Assembly (NCBI GenBank): GCA_946699065.1
Contig: CAMPDV010000114.1
Location: 496,001 to 560,000, forward strand
Direction of reading: 5' to 3'
From: Loxodes magnus
Taxonomy: Eukaryota > Ciliophora > Karyorelictea > Loxodida > Loxodidae
Length of the DNA stretch: 64,000 nt
This document shows positions 12,658-23,537 of the stretch, one piece after another; position 1 is the first letter of the stretch; the number at the start of each line of letters is the position of its first letter. The notes under the pieces were generated by a model. The model ran no database searches. It was not told the DNA's origin and saw nothing but the letters and a program-made list of their open reading frames with translations. Both the position numbers and the translations under genes were made by a program.

Positions 12658-13380
12658 GTTATTTTTATTATTCAAAAACACTAATGGAATTTCTTTTTAT
12701 ATGATTTGCCATATATTTTAATTTCTAGTACTAACTTCTAATTTACCTTTCTACTCTTTAACCTATTTAATTCAAGATACCTCTTATTTACTAAAAAGGT
12801 ATCTAAAGATTTATTGTTTTGAAGGTTTTAATCAAAAACTTAGCTTTAAATTAAAAGAATTATTTCTAGCTGCTGTACGATGGTTTTTAGTTATAGCCAA
12901 AACAAAAAAACTAGAAAGTTAACTTTAAGTAAAATGAATTAATTAAGTGTTCTAGTGTAATAATTGGACTTAGTCCCTTAATATAAAGAAGCCTTGTTCT
13001 TTTATAAAATGTAACTCTTTTATTTGCTTAACTTTAAATTTGGAAATATTTTCTAAGATAAGCTAAGCAATTTATTTTGCTATAAACTAAATCAAAATTC
13101 ATTAGATATTGCTATAATTTATTAAAGCTAATTTCTAAGTAAGTGATTCATTATAAAAAGGAATTAGCTTTATTAACTTTAGATTTCATCCTTTTTAATA
13201 GATAATTAGAGATTATTTAGAAAGACTGAATTCTACTTCATCTGTTAAATTTGCAAGCTTAGTTCTTTTTAAAACTTTTTAGTGCTAGCTTTAGCAAAAA
13301 TAGAAAAAGGGAAATAGTAGAAATATTAACAAAGGAGATATTTATTTATCATATATTCACATTTAAAGCTTTATGAAAGA
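12658..13380. other. Unassigned spacer
   Basis: AT-rich spacer upstream of the ankyrin gene. No gene recognised. Confidence 0.4.
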
Positions 13381-14397
13381 ATGAAGAATGTACATATGAT
13401 GAATAATCTAAGCTTTATTGTTTAAAGTACATCTAGGAAAGTAACTTAGATCTATTAATTTTATAATTCATTAAGCTATTTAGGATCATTATCCTTTATT
13501 ATATTATTCACTTAAGCGAAACGTGAGTTAGTTTAGATAAGTGAGCTTGAATGAACTATTATCTACCTTTGGTATGATTTTCATAATAATCATAGTTACT
13601 AAAATTAGTAAGGATATGTATTACTTATTTAAAGTACAAAATTTACTCAACTAGATTAGATAAAAATATATAAGAAAATATCTATTAATTTGCTAATTAT
13701 TTCTATTAATTAAGTTAAATACTCAGAGAAGCATCTGCATTAATATATCTCTAATGGTAGAAAGCTAATTAATATGTATTATGATAATATAACTTCTAAC
13801 TAGAAAATTTAAGTATCTATTCTAAAAGCTTGAGCTAATTTTTAATATTTGAGTTGCTATCTTATGAATTTTAATATCTCTATTGAATGCAAATTATTTA
13901 TGCTTTTGTAAATAGAAAAGTAAAAACTTTAAGAAGTTTACAATTAAATCTATTTTTTAAATTACTTAGTTTTTATCTCAGTTGAAATAATCAAGATTGA
14001 CAAAGAAATAGAATCCTTTATTTTAGTTAGAAATATAAAGAATTAATATCAGGATATTAGAAACTTTTTTAGGGATAGAAACTAAGATAATTGAGCTTGG
14101 TAAGTTTTTTAATTTTATAATTATCAATTCATTCTATATGGTGACTAAAGCTATCTTTATTCAAGGAATTCTAGTAGCGCTTTGCTAGATATATTTGCTT
14201 AATTTCCTTAAAACCAAAAAGTTATGAATCAAATTTTATTTCTAAAATATAAAGAATCAAAAAGAAGTAATTTCATTCCAATTAAATTTTGCAATGATAA
14301 TAAGCAAAATCTAATAATATTAAAGGCTAAAGACAATCTCTTAGATAAGTAATTTTTTTAACTTTTTTAAAGTAAAGCAAGATAAAAAAATGTTTGA
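13381..14397 (+). pseudogene. Possible gene or relic encoding helical/membrane-type protein
   Basis: A 339-codon frame, ATG to TGA, reading two internal TGA as Trp. Parts have protein-like composition (SELEWTIIYLWYDFHNNHSY; RNIKNQYQDIRNFFRDRNQDN). The run of amphipathic helices around an AW(A/T)NF-type motif is loosely reminiscent of the helical region of the TmcB-like family represented at 6522-11225, but I cannot align it securely. The rest is indistinguishable from translated AT-rich spacer, so a decayed or partial family member is as likely as a real gene. Confidence 0.25.
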
Positions 14398-14666
14398 TAT
14401 TCTTGGAATTATTTCTAGTTATATCTAACCGCCTCTAGATTACTCTAGAGACTAAATATAAAATTTATAAATCTCTAAAAGTCTTATTTTTACTTTGCAT
14501 ATGGTTCTTGATTTATTTTTTAGCATAAATAATGCTTGTTATCTTTTTTATGCTTATTTTTCCGAATTTTTTTGCAATATAATGATTCTCTTTATATTTT
14601 ATATATTTAAAGTTTTAGTTTTAGTTGATACTATCTCTTCTAATTAGTCTCCTTCTTCTAGTAGTA

Positions 14667-15176
14667 TCAATTCTCTTATTCGAAATTGTGAAAATTCTAG
14701 CATATTTTCAACTGATGTGTACGAGCATAACAATAATAGCAACTTTTCGTTTCTCGTTTAGGTTTAAATCCTGGGTTTTTTCTTTCAATTATCATTATAT
14801 CATTTCCTTAATCTCTTAGTTCCATATAATGCTGCATTTTTAGCTGCTTTTCATTTTTTTCTATCCTTCTGTCTTGCTCTTTTGCTTCGATTGAAAGTTT
14901 CTAGAATGGCTGTTCCTTGTTGCGAATATTTAAGAAGGCGATAAGGTTTCTTTCTTAGATCATAAGTTTAATTCTATTTCCTCTGCTATTCAAGTTTTTA
15001 CCAGTAGTTTTTATCTTTCTTCAACTTTTTACTTCTTCCTTTATTCAAGAACAAAAATCAGCTAATCACTTCATACTTTTTTTCTTGAGCATGAAATCAG
15101 ATACTTCTGATATGCTAATAGGAACTAAATGATGCTTAGGATGATTTACAGAGTTAATACCTTTTTAGGTTAGCAT
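14667..15176 (-). CDS. CCHC zinc-knuckle protein, gag-like
   Basis: A 169-residue protein. After a Lys/Arg/Glu-rich helical N-terminal region with TGA-encoded Trp (MKWLADFCSWIKEEVKSW), it ends with a canonical zinc knuckle, CYYCYARTHQLKIC (C-x2-C-x4-H-x4-C), as in retroelement Gag/nucleocapsid and some RNA-binding proteins. I take the TGA at 14667-14669 as the stop because the sequence beyond it turns into low-complexity AT-rich DNA; the frame could be read on to 14229. The gene diverges from the otubain-type gene at 15717. It resembles the decayed zinc-knuckle ORF inside the insertion at 17490-18223 in having one C-terminal knuckle in a charged helical protein. A domesticated or residual retroelement Gag is possible but unproven. 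Confidence 0.5.
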
Positions 15177-15716
15177 TTAGTTTTACTTAGCAATATAAAA
15201 TCAAAGATTACCTAGGATTTGAAATAATTAAAGGGTTTTGAAAGTTTATGGAAATGTTTCCTATTAAAATGCAACCTTGCACTAACTTAGTATAGGATAA
15301 GACATTTGATATATATTCTTTACCCATAATTTAAAGCTTTTAAGTTAACAATAGATTAGATAATTAAAAATAATTGAAGAAGCTATCATTATTATAAAGC
15401 ATCCTAATAAAAGCTTTTGTATTAACTTATGCATAATCAGTAAAAGGAATTATAAAATACGAAAGTATATGAATTAAAAGAAAATAACAAACAATTAAAT
15501 TGTAGATATTCAATCATTTTGATAACTAATTTAAGTTTATCAACTATCTAGAACATAAAGCTATGCTAGCACTAAGTAATAAAGTATTTTTGATTTAATT
15601 TTAATATAATTAGTGAATAAAGCTGAAAGTAAATTATCTAATTTTTATACTTTAAAATAAAGAATTAAATTTATTTATATAATTAAATCTTTAAATTATA
15701 TTAAAATTTACTTAAA
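15177..15716. other. Divergent intergenic region
   Basis: A 540-bp AT-rich region between the zinc-knuckle gene (minus) and the RING-otubain gene (plus). It must hold both promoters, but no motif is recognised. Homology to the second otubain copy stops at its right end, 3 bases before the ATG. Confidence 0.45.
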
Positions 15717-18700
15717 ATGCAACCAGGAGGGTAATGAATGCAATAGAGTTCTTAAATAAAATGTATCAAATGTAGTTAGAAGCCAGTCTATGAAAAATAA
15801 TACCAGCCATGTAATCACTTCCTTTGTGTGGATTGCTGAAGAAAGTATTGAACACTTCTTCATTAAAAAGATAAAACATTAGATTTCAAAGTGTTCTAAT
15901 GTCCAGGTTGCAAGTAATAAAGTATCATTAATGATAAATAGTTACTACAAATCTTAAATAACAATTAAGTTCCTTAGTCTTCTTAAACTTAACCTTAAAT
16001 TTAATAGTAGAACTTTTAACAATTTTAAGCTCAAAACTAATAAACTGCTGGATAAAATACTTAATAAAGATAGATAGAAGAGTAAGTTAACTAAACTAGT
16101 TATTGCTTAGATTGTAAAAATAAAGAAATAGCAATCAAATAATTGGAAACATAAAAAGACTAGCAGAAATAGTAAAATCTAAGCTTATTAACTAAAATTA
16201 AAGAATAAAACTCAGTTATTACAGGTCTTTAAAATTAGTTAAACAAGAAAACAATAAATTAAAATGTAGGACAGTAAAATGAAAGTATATAGTCTAATAT
16301 CTAGTAAGCTAATTAAAATTAAAATTAATTATTAAATTAATTAGTTAATAAATAATCAGGAACTTAATAAACATCATAGTCATAAAATAAGCAAGTAGTT
16401 AAATTACCAAATTAAAGTAGAAATTAATCAAATTAGAAATAAGAAAATTTAACAGAAAAATAAAAAAAATCTTATTCTGCTTTAGAAAATGAAGATAATG
16501 ACTAAATATTTTAAATGGAAGTAGAAAAATTATCAAAAGAATAAGAAGTATAAGATTAATTAGACTTATAAAATACTAAAAGAAAATTAAAAATTTCAAG
16601 TGAGGAAAATGCATCTATGAAGCAATAAATTTGAGAACTGTAAGAAAAAATTGCAAGTTTTTAAAATGAATAAAGCCAAATTGAAAATAAAAGCAAACAA
16701 ACCTCAGATGAATATATAGAGCAATTAAAGCAAAATGATTGCTTGCAAGTACAAATATAATAGTTAAAAAAATAATTATAAGAACTTTAATCAAATAACT
16801 AAAATAATGAAGAGCTTTAAAAATAGCTTTAGTTATAATAAAGGTAATTAGAAAGCAAAGATAGAAAAATAAATGATATAAAAGAAAATTTTAAATTATG
16901 AGAAGACAGGTTGGCTAAAGAAAGTGAAAAACTTGAAAATTAAGTAAAGGAATTATAATCAAAAAATGCGCAACTAACACAATTGAATATAGAAGTATAA
17001 TAAAAATATGAATGCGAATAAGAGTACTTTAAAAAAATAGAAATAGAAAGAAACTAATTTTAGTAGCAAATTTCATAATTAAATTAAAAATTATCCTAAG
17101 ATTAAAGTAACTTCAATGAGTAACACAATAATATGAATAATTTACTAAAAGATGAATAATAAAAAAATTTAGAATTGCATTAATAAATATAAAGATTAAA
17201 ATAATTAATTAAAAATATAGAATAAAGCACTAAATTATAACTAGAATAAAAAGAAAGTGAAATAACCTACAGTGAATAAACATTAACTAGCTAAAATTAA
17301 CAACAAACTATATAAATTAGTTAATTATAAAATGAAAATTTATAGCAAAAGTAGTAATTAGAAGCTATCACTAAAGAATTAGAAAGTCTTAAGGCTTAAT
17401 TACAAGATTAATAAAATAAAATGGACTAGAAAACCTCTTAATATTAAATCTAAGTTAAATTAAACGAGACTAATACAAAATATTATTAATTAATTTTAAC
17501 TATAAGGGTTAGAGTCATCTTTAATTAGAGGAAATGTTTCCTCAAATTAAAGGCAATAAAAGTTTTTATATTCGTACTCAATTGTACATGTCTTCATCTG
17601 AATCAATTTCAAACTGAGATAATTCTTCTTTCTCTTCAATAAGCTCATAGAATTGTTCTTCCATCTTCTTGTAATTTTTCTCCAGCTTCTCTAAACAAAT
17701 TCTAAGGTCATTGTTATCCTTTTAAAGCTATTTATTCTGTTACTGTTAATTACCAAGATCTTGTTTGATTAGTGTCACACTTGAATCATCTAATATCAGC
17801 TTCTTTCTGTAAATACCTCCAAAGTAGTTACAATATAGCCTCCTAGATGTTCCAAATTATTTACGGTGCTGCTCAAGCACTCTTCTTCACTTCGGACATT
17901 ACCTCCAAAATGTCCAGCCTTTTGACAACAATAGCAACGTTTTATTAAGGGCTTGAATTAAAATTTTTATTCTGTTTACATTTTTTCAATTAATGAATAA
18001 AGCTAAATAATGTCTTGCTCGTGGGGTTTCTCAAGCTTTTTCAGTTTGCTAGGAAATTCCGTATTTCCCAATCCTTAACAGGAGTAGATTTATCTTTTTT
18101 GAATTCTTGGTTCTTGCTAGTTAACTGAGACTTAAGATTGATCTTTAAGGTTAGAATTCAAGGTTTAGATTCCCGGGTTTTTTTCTATTTTTTTCTATGA
18201 TATATTATACAAAATATTATTAAGATTAAATTAAAATGTAATAAGATTAGCATTAGCAATAGATTAGTGAGCTAAATAATAAAATTTAATAAGAAATACA
18301 AAAACATTAAGAAATTTAATAAACTCTCATATCTGCTGAAGCAGAAAAAGAAAGTATATAAGCTTAGTTATATTAAATAAGAAGTAATATATATTAGGAG
18401 TCAAGTTAAAGAGAAAACAAAGACTAAAAATTAAAAAAATCTGCTTATTAGAGCAATAAAAGAAATAAATACAAAAATAATTAAATAGAAAATTAAAACC
18501 TTTAAATTACAAGTATCATGTAATAATAAGAACAAAATAAATTAAATTATTTATAAATCGAAACTTTAAATCAATAACTTGACTAAAAAGATAACTAAAT
18601 TAGTAACTTAACTAATCAAATTCAAAATGACAAAACTTAAATTGAAATTGAGAAATAATCTATTTAAAGAAATATTGAAGAAGGCAAAAAAAGATTAATA

Positions 18701-20773
18701 TAGCAAAGTTAATCCTTTATTACTAACAAGATAAATGAGCAATAAATTTAATTTAATTAATAAATAGAAATCCAAAAATAAAGCATAAGCAATTTAGAAA
18801 ACTAAAATAAAGTAGTATAAAATTAGCTTTAAACTACATAAGAGTAGTTAAAAGAAAAAGAAAGCTAAATAAATTTACTAGTTTTAAAAAAGTAAGAAAA
18901 GGATTAAGAAATCTATAATTTAATATCTTAAAATAGTTTATTAAAGTAAGATATTTTAAATTATTAGCAAAAATTCTAAGAATATGAAAATTAAATTAGA
19001 TAAAAAGAAGCATAAATAGTTTCTCTTCAAATTGATATTAAGAAACTATAGTAAGAAACTAATGAAAGATAAAACTAACCAAATAATTTTGTGTAATAGC
19101 AATATCAGTAACAGTTAAGTTAGTAGCAAAATTTAATACCTGGAAACAATTAGAATTAAAATTAAATAATCCAATAGCAGCATCAAAATCAACTTAATTA
19201 AGGTATTTTGAGTAATCAACCAAATGTTGGTAGCAATATTCAATATTATAGTTAGTAACCTGGAGTTCAAAACAGGTAAAATATGTAAAACTAAAACACA
19301 TAAAGCATTTAACCTTTAGTATCCTCAAAGAGTGATCCTGTCATTATTCCTTAGTAAATGAATCTTTAATAAGTTTATCCTCGTAAAGCTATCTCTAAGT
19401 TAAAGGAAGAGTACAAGCATAATGCAAATATTTAAAAAATAATTGAAGAATTAAGTGAAAAATACAACTGTTATAGAAATATTAGAGGGGATGGAAATTG
19501 CTATTTCAGAGCAGTTGGATTTTCATTTTTAGAACATTTGTGCAGAATTACTACTCCCATTTAACATATGGAAGATTTTATAAACAAAATAGAAAGTTAA
19601 AGAGGATACTATTAGTTGAGAGAAAGCTCTAAACTAGGATTCTAAAATGTTAGTCATAATTTGAGATAAATATTCTTGCAGTTTATGTATAGCTTAAGAG
19701 CTTTGAAAAGGTAAAATAATAAAGATATATTTTATCATTTACTTTAAGAACTTCAAGGTAATAAAGACAACCAAGATGAAGCACTTATATGGTAAATGCG
19801 ATGTCTAACAGCAAACTATTTAGAATCTCATAGGGATTATTTTGAAACATTCAATTAAATTTCTTATGAATAGCTTATTTAAAATGTTCTTACAATGGGA
19901 AAGGAAGCTGATGGTATAGTAATTGGCTCCCTTTAAGTAGTGCTAAAAGTTTAAATTTAAATAATAAGTATTGATAGAAACTATAGTCAAGCTATTTCAT
20001 TTGATCAAATGAAAATAGCAGGAAAATGCCCTTTAATTTATTTATTATACAAGCCAGGTCACTATGATATTATTTATTCAAAAGATTAAGCAAATGCAGA
20101 TGGTTTCAATTCTATTACTGAATAATTTGTCTAAAATATAATTCTTCCTAAAGACTATTAAATAAAAAATCTAGATAAGCCTTTCTTCATATTTATAAAA
20201 CCAAAAGGGTAAGAAAGTCCTTCAGAAGAGTTCAAAATATTTTAAATATAGTTTGATTTTCCTTATATAAGTACTTAATAAACTTCATATATCAAATAAA
20301 ATGAAATAGAAATGCAAAATAAGATATAAACCTAAAAAATAGCAGAAGTACCTAAGTTTTAAAAATGTGAAATATGCTAGGTAGAGATCGAGTTATAATC
20401 TTGCATTCGCTTATAATGTAATCATATTTTTTGTTATTTCTGCTTATAAGATAGCATCGATCAGTAAACTGGAAGCTAAATAATTCCTAAGTAGCCAGGA
20501 TCAAAAAGAGCAAGCTGTATAAAATGTAATCACATTATTATTAATGAAGAATTATAAAAAATAGTAGGGAAAGAGAAGTTTGAGAAAGCTATACGGATCA
20601 AACTTTAATAACAATAAATATTATCAAACTAATATCTAGTTTTAATGAATAAAGAATCAAATTTTAAAATTTCTGTTTTATAATCAAATTACATAACTTT
20701 ACCAAAAAATATTTCTTTATTTTAATTCTAAAGACTTAAAATTCCTCAATATGATACAGCTGATTCTTTATGA
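15717..20773 (+). CDS. RING - Gln-rich coiled coil - otubain (OTU) - RING protein, copy A, interrupted by a 734-bp insertion
   Basis: Removing bases 17490-18223 leaves a perfect 1441-codon frame ending in TGA. Domains: N-terminal C3HC4 RING (residues about 12-60: CIKC, PCNHFLCVDC, CPGC); about 900 residues of Gln-rich coiled coil written mostly with TAA/TAG; an otubain-type OTU protease (about 985-1240) with RGDGNCYFRAVGFSFLEHL carrying Asp and Cys, and KPGHYDIIY carrying the His, matching peptidase family C65; then a second RING-like finger (about 1306-1365: CEICQVEIELQSC, CNHIFCYFC, CIKCNH). An E3-type module and a deubiquitinase on one chain suggest ubiquitin-chain editing (inference). As it stands the gene is broken: the insertion shifts the frame and contains in-frame TGA. 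Compared with copy B (41267-46459) this copy also lacks about 540 bp of coiled coil, an in-frame deletion near 17268. It keeps its own 3' end. Confidence 0.85.
17473..17489 (+). repeat. Left 17-bp direct repeat flanking the insertion
   Basis: ATACAAAATATTATTAA occurs here and at 18207-18223, and only once at the uninterrupted site in copy B (near 44155), as expected of a target-site duplication or of the junction repeat of a precisely excised element. Confidence 0.9.
17520..17551. repeat. Hairpin at the insertion end
   Basis: Two 15-base arms (TTTAATTAGAGGAAA and TTTCCTCAAATTAAA) separated by TG pair with a single mismatch. It lies just past the stop codon of the minus-strand ORF in the insertion, so it would be in that transcript's 3' UTR. 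Confidence 0.7.
17578..18178 (-). pseudogene. Decayed gag-like zinc-knuckle ORF inside the insertion
   Basis: Reading left along the minus strand, three segments in different frames make one protein: a charged segment around FKKDKSTPVKDWE, then FPSKLKKLEKPHEQDI through RCYCCQKAGHFGG, then CPKWRRVLEQHRKQFG through a clean acidic coiled-coil C terminus (EEQFYELIEEKEELSQFE) ending in TGA at 17578-17580. Joining the second and third segments gives a C-x2-C-x4-H-x4-C knuckle, so one base appears lost right inside the finger. A second frame break lies near 18055. Known analogues are retroelement Gag zinc knuckles. With two frame breaks and no visible start it is most likely a pseudogene. Confidence 0.55.
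18207..18223 (+). repeat. Right 17-bp direct repeat flanking the insertion
   Basis: Identical to 17473-17489. From its end the otubain gene resumes in the same frame as in copy B. Confidence 0.9.
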
Positions 20774-21423
20774 TTATTCTAGCCTTAAGTCTTTAAAATT
20801 TTTAAAGGATTCAAATCATCCTAATTTTATATTTTAAATTTTAAGTTATTTTACTATGTATTTGCTACTCACTTTCTATATCTTATTTTCACTTAAAATA
20901 TCAATCTAATCAAAATTTTAATTTTTGGATTTACAAACTAATTAACTACTATTACTCAAATTCACTTTTAAAGACTTAGTTATTATGAACTAAAGTAATT
21001 ATAATCTAAGCTTAAAATTATAGCTTGATATGTAACATAAGGAAATCGAATTATTAGGGATAATATTCATCTCTTTTGAATAATTAGCAACATTAAATTA
21101 CATCTTCAGTGGCTTTAATATTTAAATAATGGATCTTACATATTTCTATAGCTTATCTGCCAGAAAGAAACTTAAAATAAGTATAAAGGGTTACATTAGA
21201 ATATAGGTAAATTAAACAAGCAATACATTAAAAGCTCTCACTAATGGATATAATGTATTAGACAAAAGCAGGAGAATGTAGTATCTTAAAATAGTCGCAC
21301 TAATTAAATAGATAGTTTCATTACCTTTGAAGTTAGGAATTATATGATGGTTAGTAATCTCTTTTAAGGATATTTTAATTTAATTCCTAAATCAAATCAA
21401 GTTTATTTAAAATAACAAACAGA
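20774..21423. other. Unassigned spacer
   Basis: A 650-bp AT-rich spacer between the otubain-type gene and the RBR gene, both plus strand. Nothing recognised. Confidence 0.4.
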
Positions 21424-23256
21424 ATGGGAAGTCCAATGTCTGCAAATGTATTTTAATCCTCAAGTGAAAATTTGCATAGTTCTTAAGACGAAAGTAATAT
21501 TTAACTCTTTCATAAGTAAGATAAGATTAAATAAAAGATGCTATTAGAACAGTCAGGTCTTTTGAAAACTTCTTCTAGTTCAGATATGAATTAAAAGGCA
21601 TTAAATTGATCCCCTGAGTAAACAATAGAATATTTAGTTGATTTAGGGTATAATAAATAAATAGTGGAGAAAATAGTTTCAATTCTTGGAGTAAATTAAA
21701 TAAGCGAAGCGTAGTCTATGCTCAAAAAAGACTAACTTGGATGAAAGCATTAATTCATTCCTGATACTTTAAATAAATTAGCTTGCTTTCTATGTGGTGA
21801 TTCTAGCTTTTAGCATGATGCTCGCTATAGTAAATCTCAATAAATCCTATAATCTTAAAATTAATTCTAGAAGTGCATTTTATGCTAGCAAGAGAACTAG
21901 GAATAAAACTAAGAAAGCGAAAACAGTTAATCTCTAAGTAAATTTCAAGAAATGTAGCGTATTTAATCTCAGATAAACCTATAGAATCTATATCAAATTT
22001 AGCCTTGTGAACATTATATTTGCTATACCTGCTTGAAAGGTTATATCTGTAACTGTGTCTCTAATAAATAAGTTATAATTAACTGTCCGAATGCTTCAGG
22101 TTGCTAGACAATTTTCGACTAAGTAACAGTTTTGAATTTCTCTAACAAATACATTTATTCTAAATACATAAGTTGCTTGAATAATTAGAAGTGGAAAGGT
22201 AAAGTAGGTAAGAACTGTCCTGCTTTTAACTGTATTGGCAAAGGAACAACTTTTAATTACGGTTGCCTTTAGTGTAATACATGTGGAATTTATTTTTGTA
22301 AAAGATGTAGAATTTCCTCTTTTGAGTTCGATATGAATCATAAATGCGAGTAGACTTCCTTCACTAAGCAAAGCATAGATTATTTATCAGCTAAGTAGTA
22401 GCCTTATTCATAGATTTGCATCTATTGCAATAGAAAGGGAATTAAAAATTTTGACAAAGTACATTGTATTTAATGTGATCTTGATTGATGCTATGTTTGT
22501 GGATAGATCGATGATGCTGCTAATCAATCAGATTCATCTAATTTTAACCATAAATGTACAATGCTGATAGACTATAACTTTTGAAAAAAGTATAAAATTA
22601 CTTTAGCGTTTCTTTGCTTACTTGCTCCTATCAGTTTATTCCTTATACCTACAATTGCGGTTTTATATTTGTGTTTAGAAAGAATTCAAGAAATTGAAGC
22701 TTAAACCCTTCTAATAAGACAGAAAGCTAAAATTAACAGAGAGTACGTATAACTTACGAAGTTTGATAAGTGACTATAAATAAAATGATGTTCACTGCCA
22801 ATATTAATTGCAGGCATTTTATTATTAACGCCTTTTATCCTAGCTCTGTTTTTCATATTCATAGGAAGTATCGTTCTGATATATTTCACCTTAAATTCTA
22901 TAAGCAAATGAGAAGGATAATGCAGAAACTGTACAAATTTTGTAATTTTCCTAGAAATCATTTTAGGACCAATACTTAGTCCACTAGTTATTCCCTTTTT
23001 TGCGATGACCTTGATTATACTACCTTTCATAGGAATAACAATGCTGTGCTAGCTTTTTTGCTGCAAAAGTTAAAATTCATACCAGGCAGAAGAAAGTTAA
23101 ATCATAGTTTAAAACTGCTTATATTATTTATCTTTTAATCTTTTTCTCTTTCTTCTGCTCACTAAAACCCTTTAATTTCCTCTTTAAGATCACATAACAT
23201 CACTAGATATAAAAATGTTTAAAGTGGATCAAATTAGTCTTAATAACCTATATTGA
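21424..23256 (+). CDS. Membrane RBR (RING-IBR-RING2) ubiquitin ligase-like protein
   Basis: 610 residues, ATG to TGA, with six internal TGA as Trp. A UBA-like helix bundle (about 63-100: TIEYLVDLGYNKQIVEKI) precedes RING1 (about 150-226: CILCQQE, PCEHYICYTCLKGY, CPNASGC), IBR (about 261-300: CPAFNCIGKG, CLQCNTC, YFCKRC) and RING2 (about 332-362: CIYCNRKG, VHCIQC, DWCYVCG). Three to five hydrophobic segments follow (about 395-420, 457-490, 505-540), so it resembles membrane-anchored RBRs such as RNF19/RNF144. RBR enzymes pass ubiquitin through a Cys five residues before the third RING2 Cys; here that position is Phe (FDKVHC), so transthiolation as known should fail. It may be a pseudo-RBR or a plain RING-type ligase. 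It lies 650 bp downstream of the RING-otubain gene, same strand. Confidence 0.85.
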
Positions 23257-23537
23257 GACTATACAAAGTTAAAATCAAGTTTTAGAAGCTATAAAAAGGT
23301 ATTAATGATCTAGAATGAAATGCAAGCTATTATAATTATGAAGCAGATATCAAAGGAATTTATATAATCTAGCTTTAGATAAGTTTATAAGTTAAGAAAA
23401 TATAGCTATGCTCATAATATACTGTTTGCTCTTTTGTTTATAATAAATATATCTTTGATAGTGTCAATTTAGAATAAACCAATTGAATAAAGGAATTATT
23501 TTCCCCTTTTTGGATTTATTAAAAACTTAAACTTTTA

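Larger units (their letters stand above)
17490..18223 (-). mobile_element. 734-bp insertion in the RING-otubain gene, with gag-like ORF
   Basis: Defined by comparison with copy B, which runs straight through this site. It is bounded by a 17-bp direct repeat, one copy of which lies inside the stated interval. It carries a decayed minus-strand ORF with a zinc knuckle and a hairpin at its left end. No reverse transcriptase, transposase, long terminal inverted repeats or poly(A) tail is visible. It could be a truncated retroelement, a non-autonomous transposon or an internal eliminated sequence, since exact removal restores the host frame. Which of these is not decidable from sequence alone. Confidence 0.8.
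15714..20640 (+). repeat. Arm A of a 4.7-kb inverted duplication
   Basis: Bases 15714 to about 20640 match the reverse complement of about 41720-46462. Similarity starts 3 bases before the start codon and stops inside the last 50 codons, so essentially only coding sequence is shared. The OTU part is nearly identical between arms; the coiled-coil part is more diverged in places (for example around 18280-18480), and each arm has its own indels. Confidence 0.9.

Noticed and set aside
17500-17520. TAAGGGTTAGAG as telomeric repeat remnant
   Set aside because: Only a single degenerate unit; no tandem array.
17490-18223. The insertion as a long intron of the otubain gene
   Set aside because: It is far longer than all other introns here, does not begin with GT at the repeat boundary, and is flanked by a 17-bp duplication absent from the empty site.
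22701-23030. Standard-code minus-strand ORF of 109 codons and its overlapping plus-strand ORF
   Set aside because: Both lie inside the RBR gene's membrane segments and are shadows; the plus frame with Q/Q/W has RING-IBR-RING2 motifs and TM helices.
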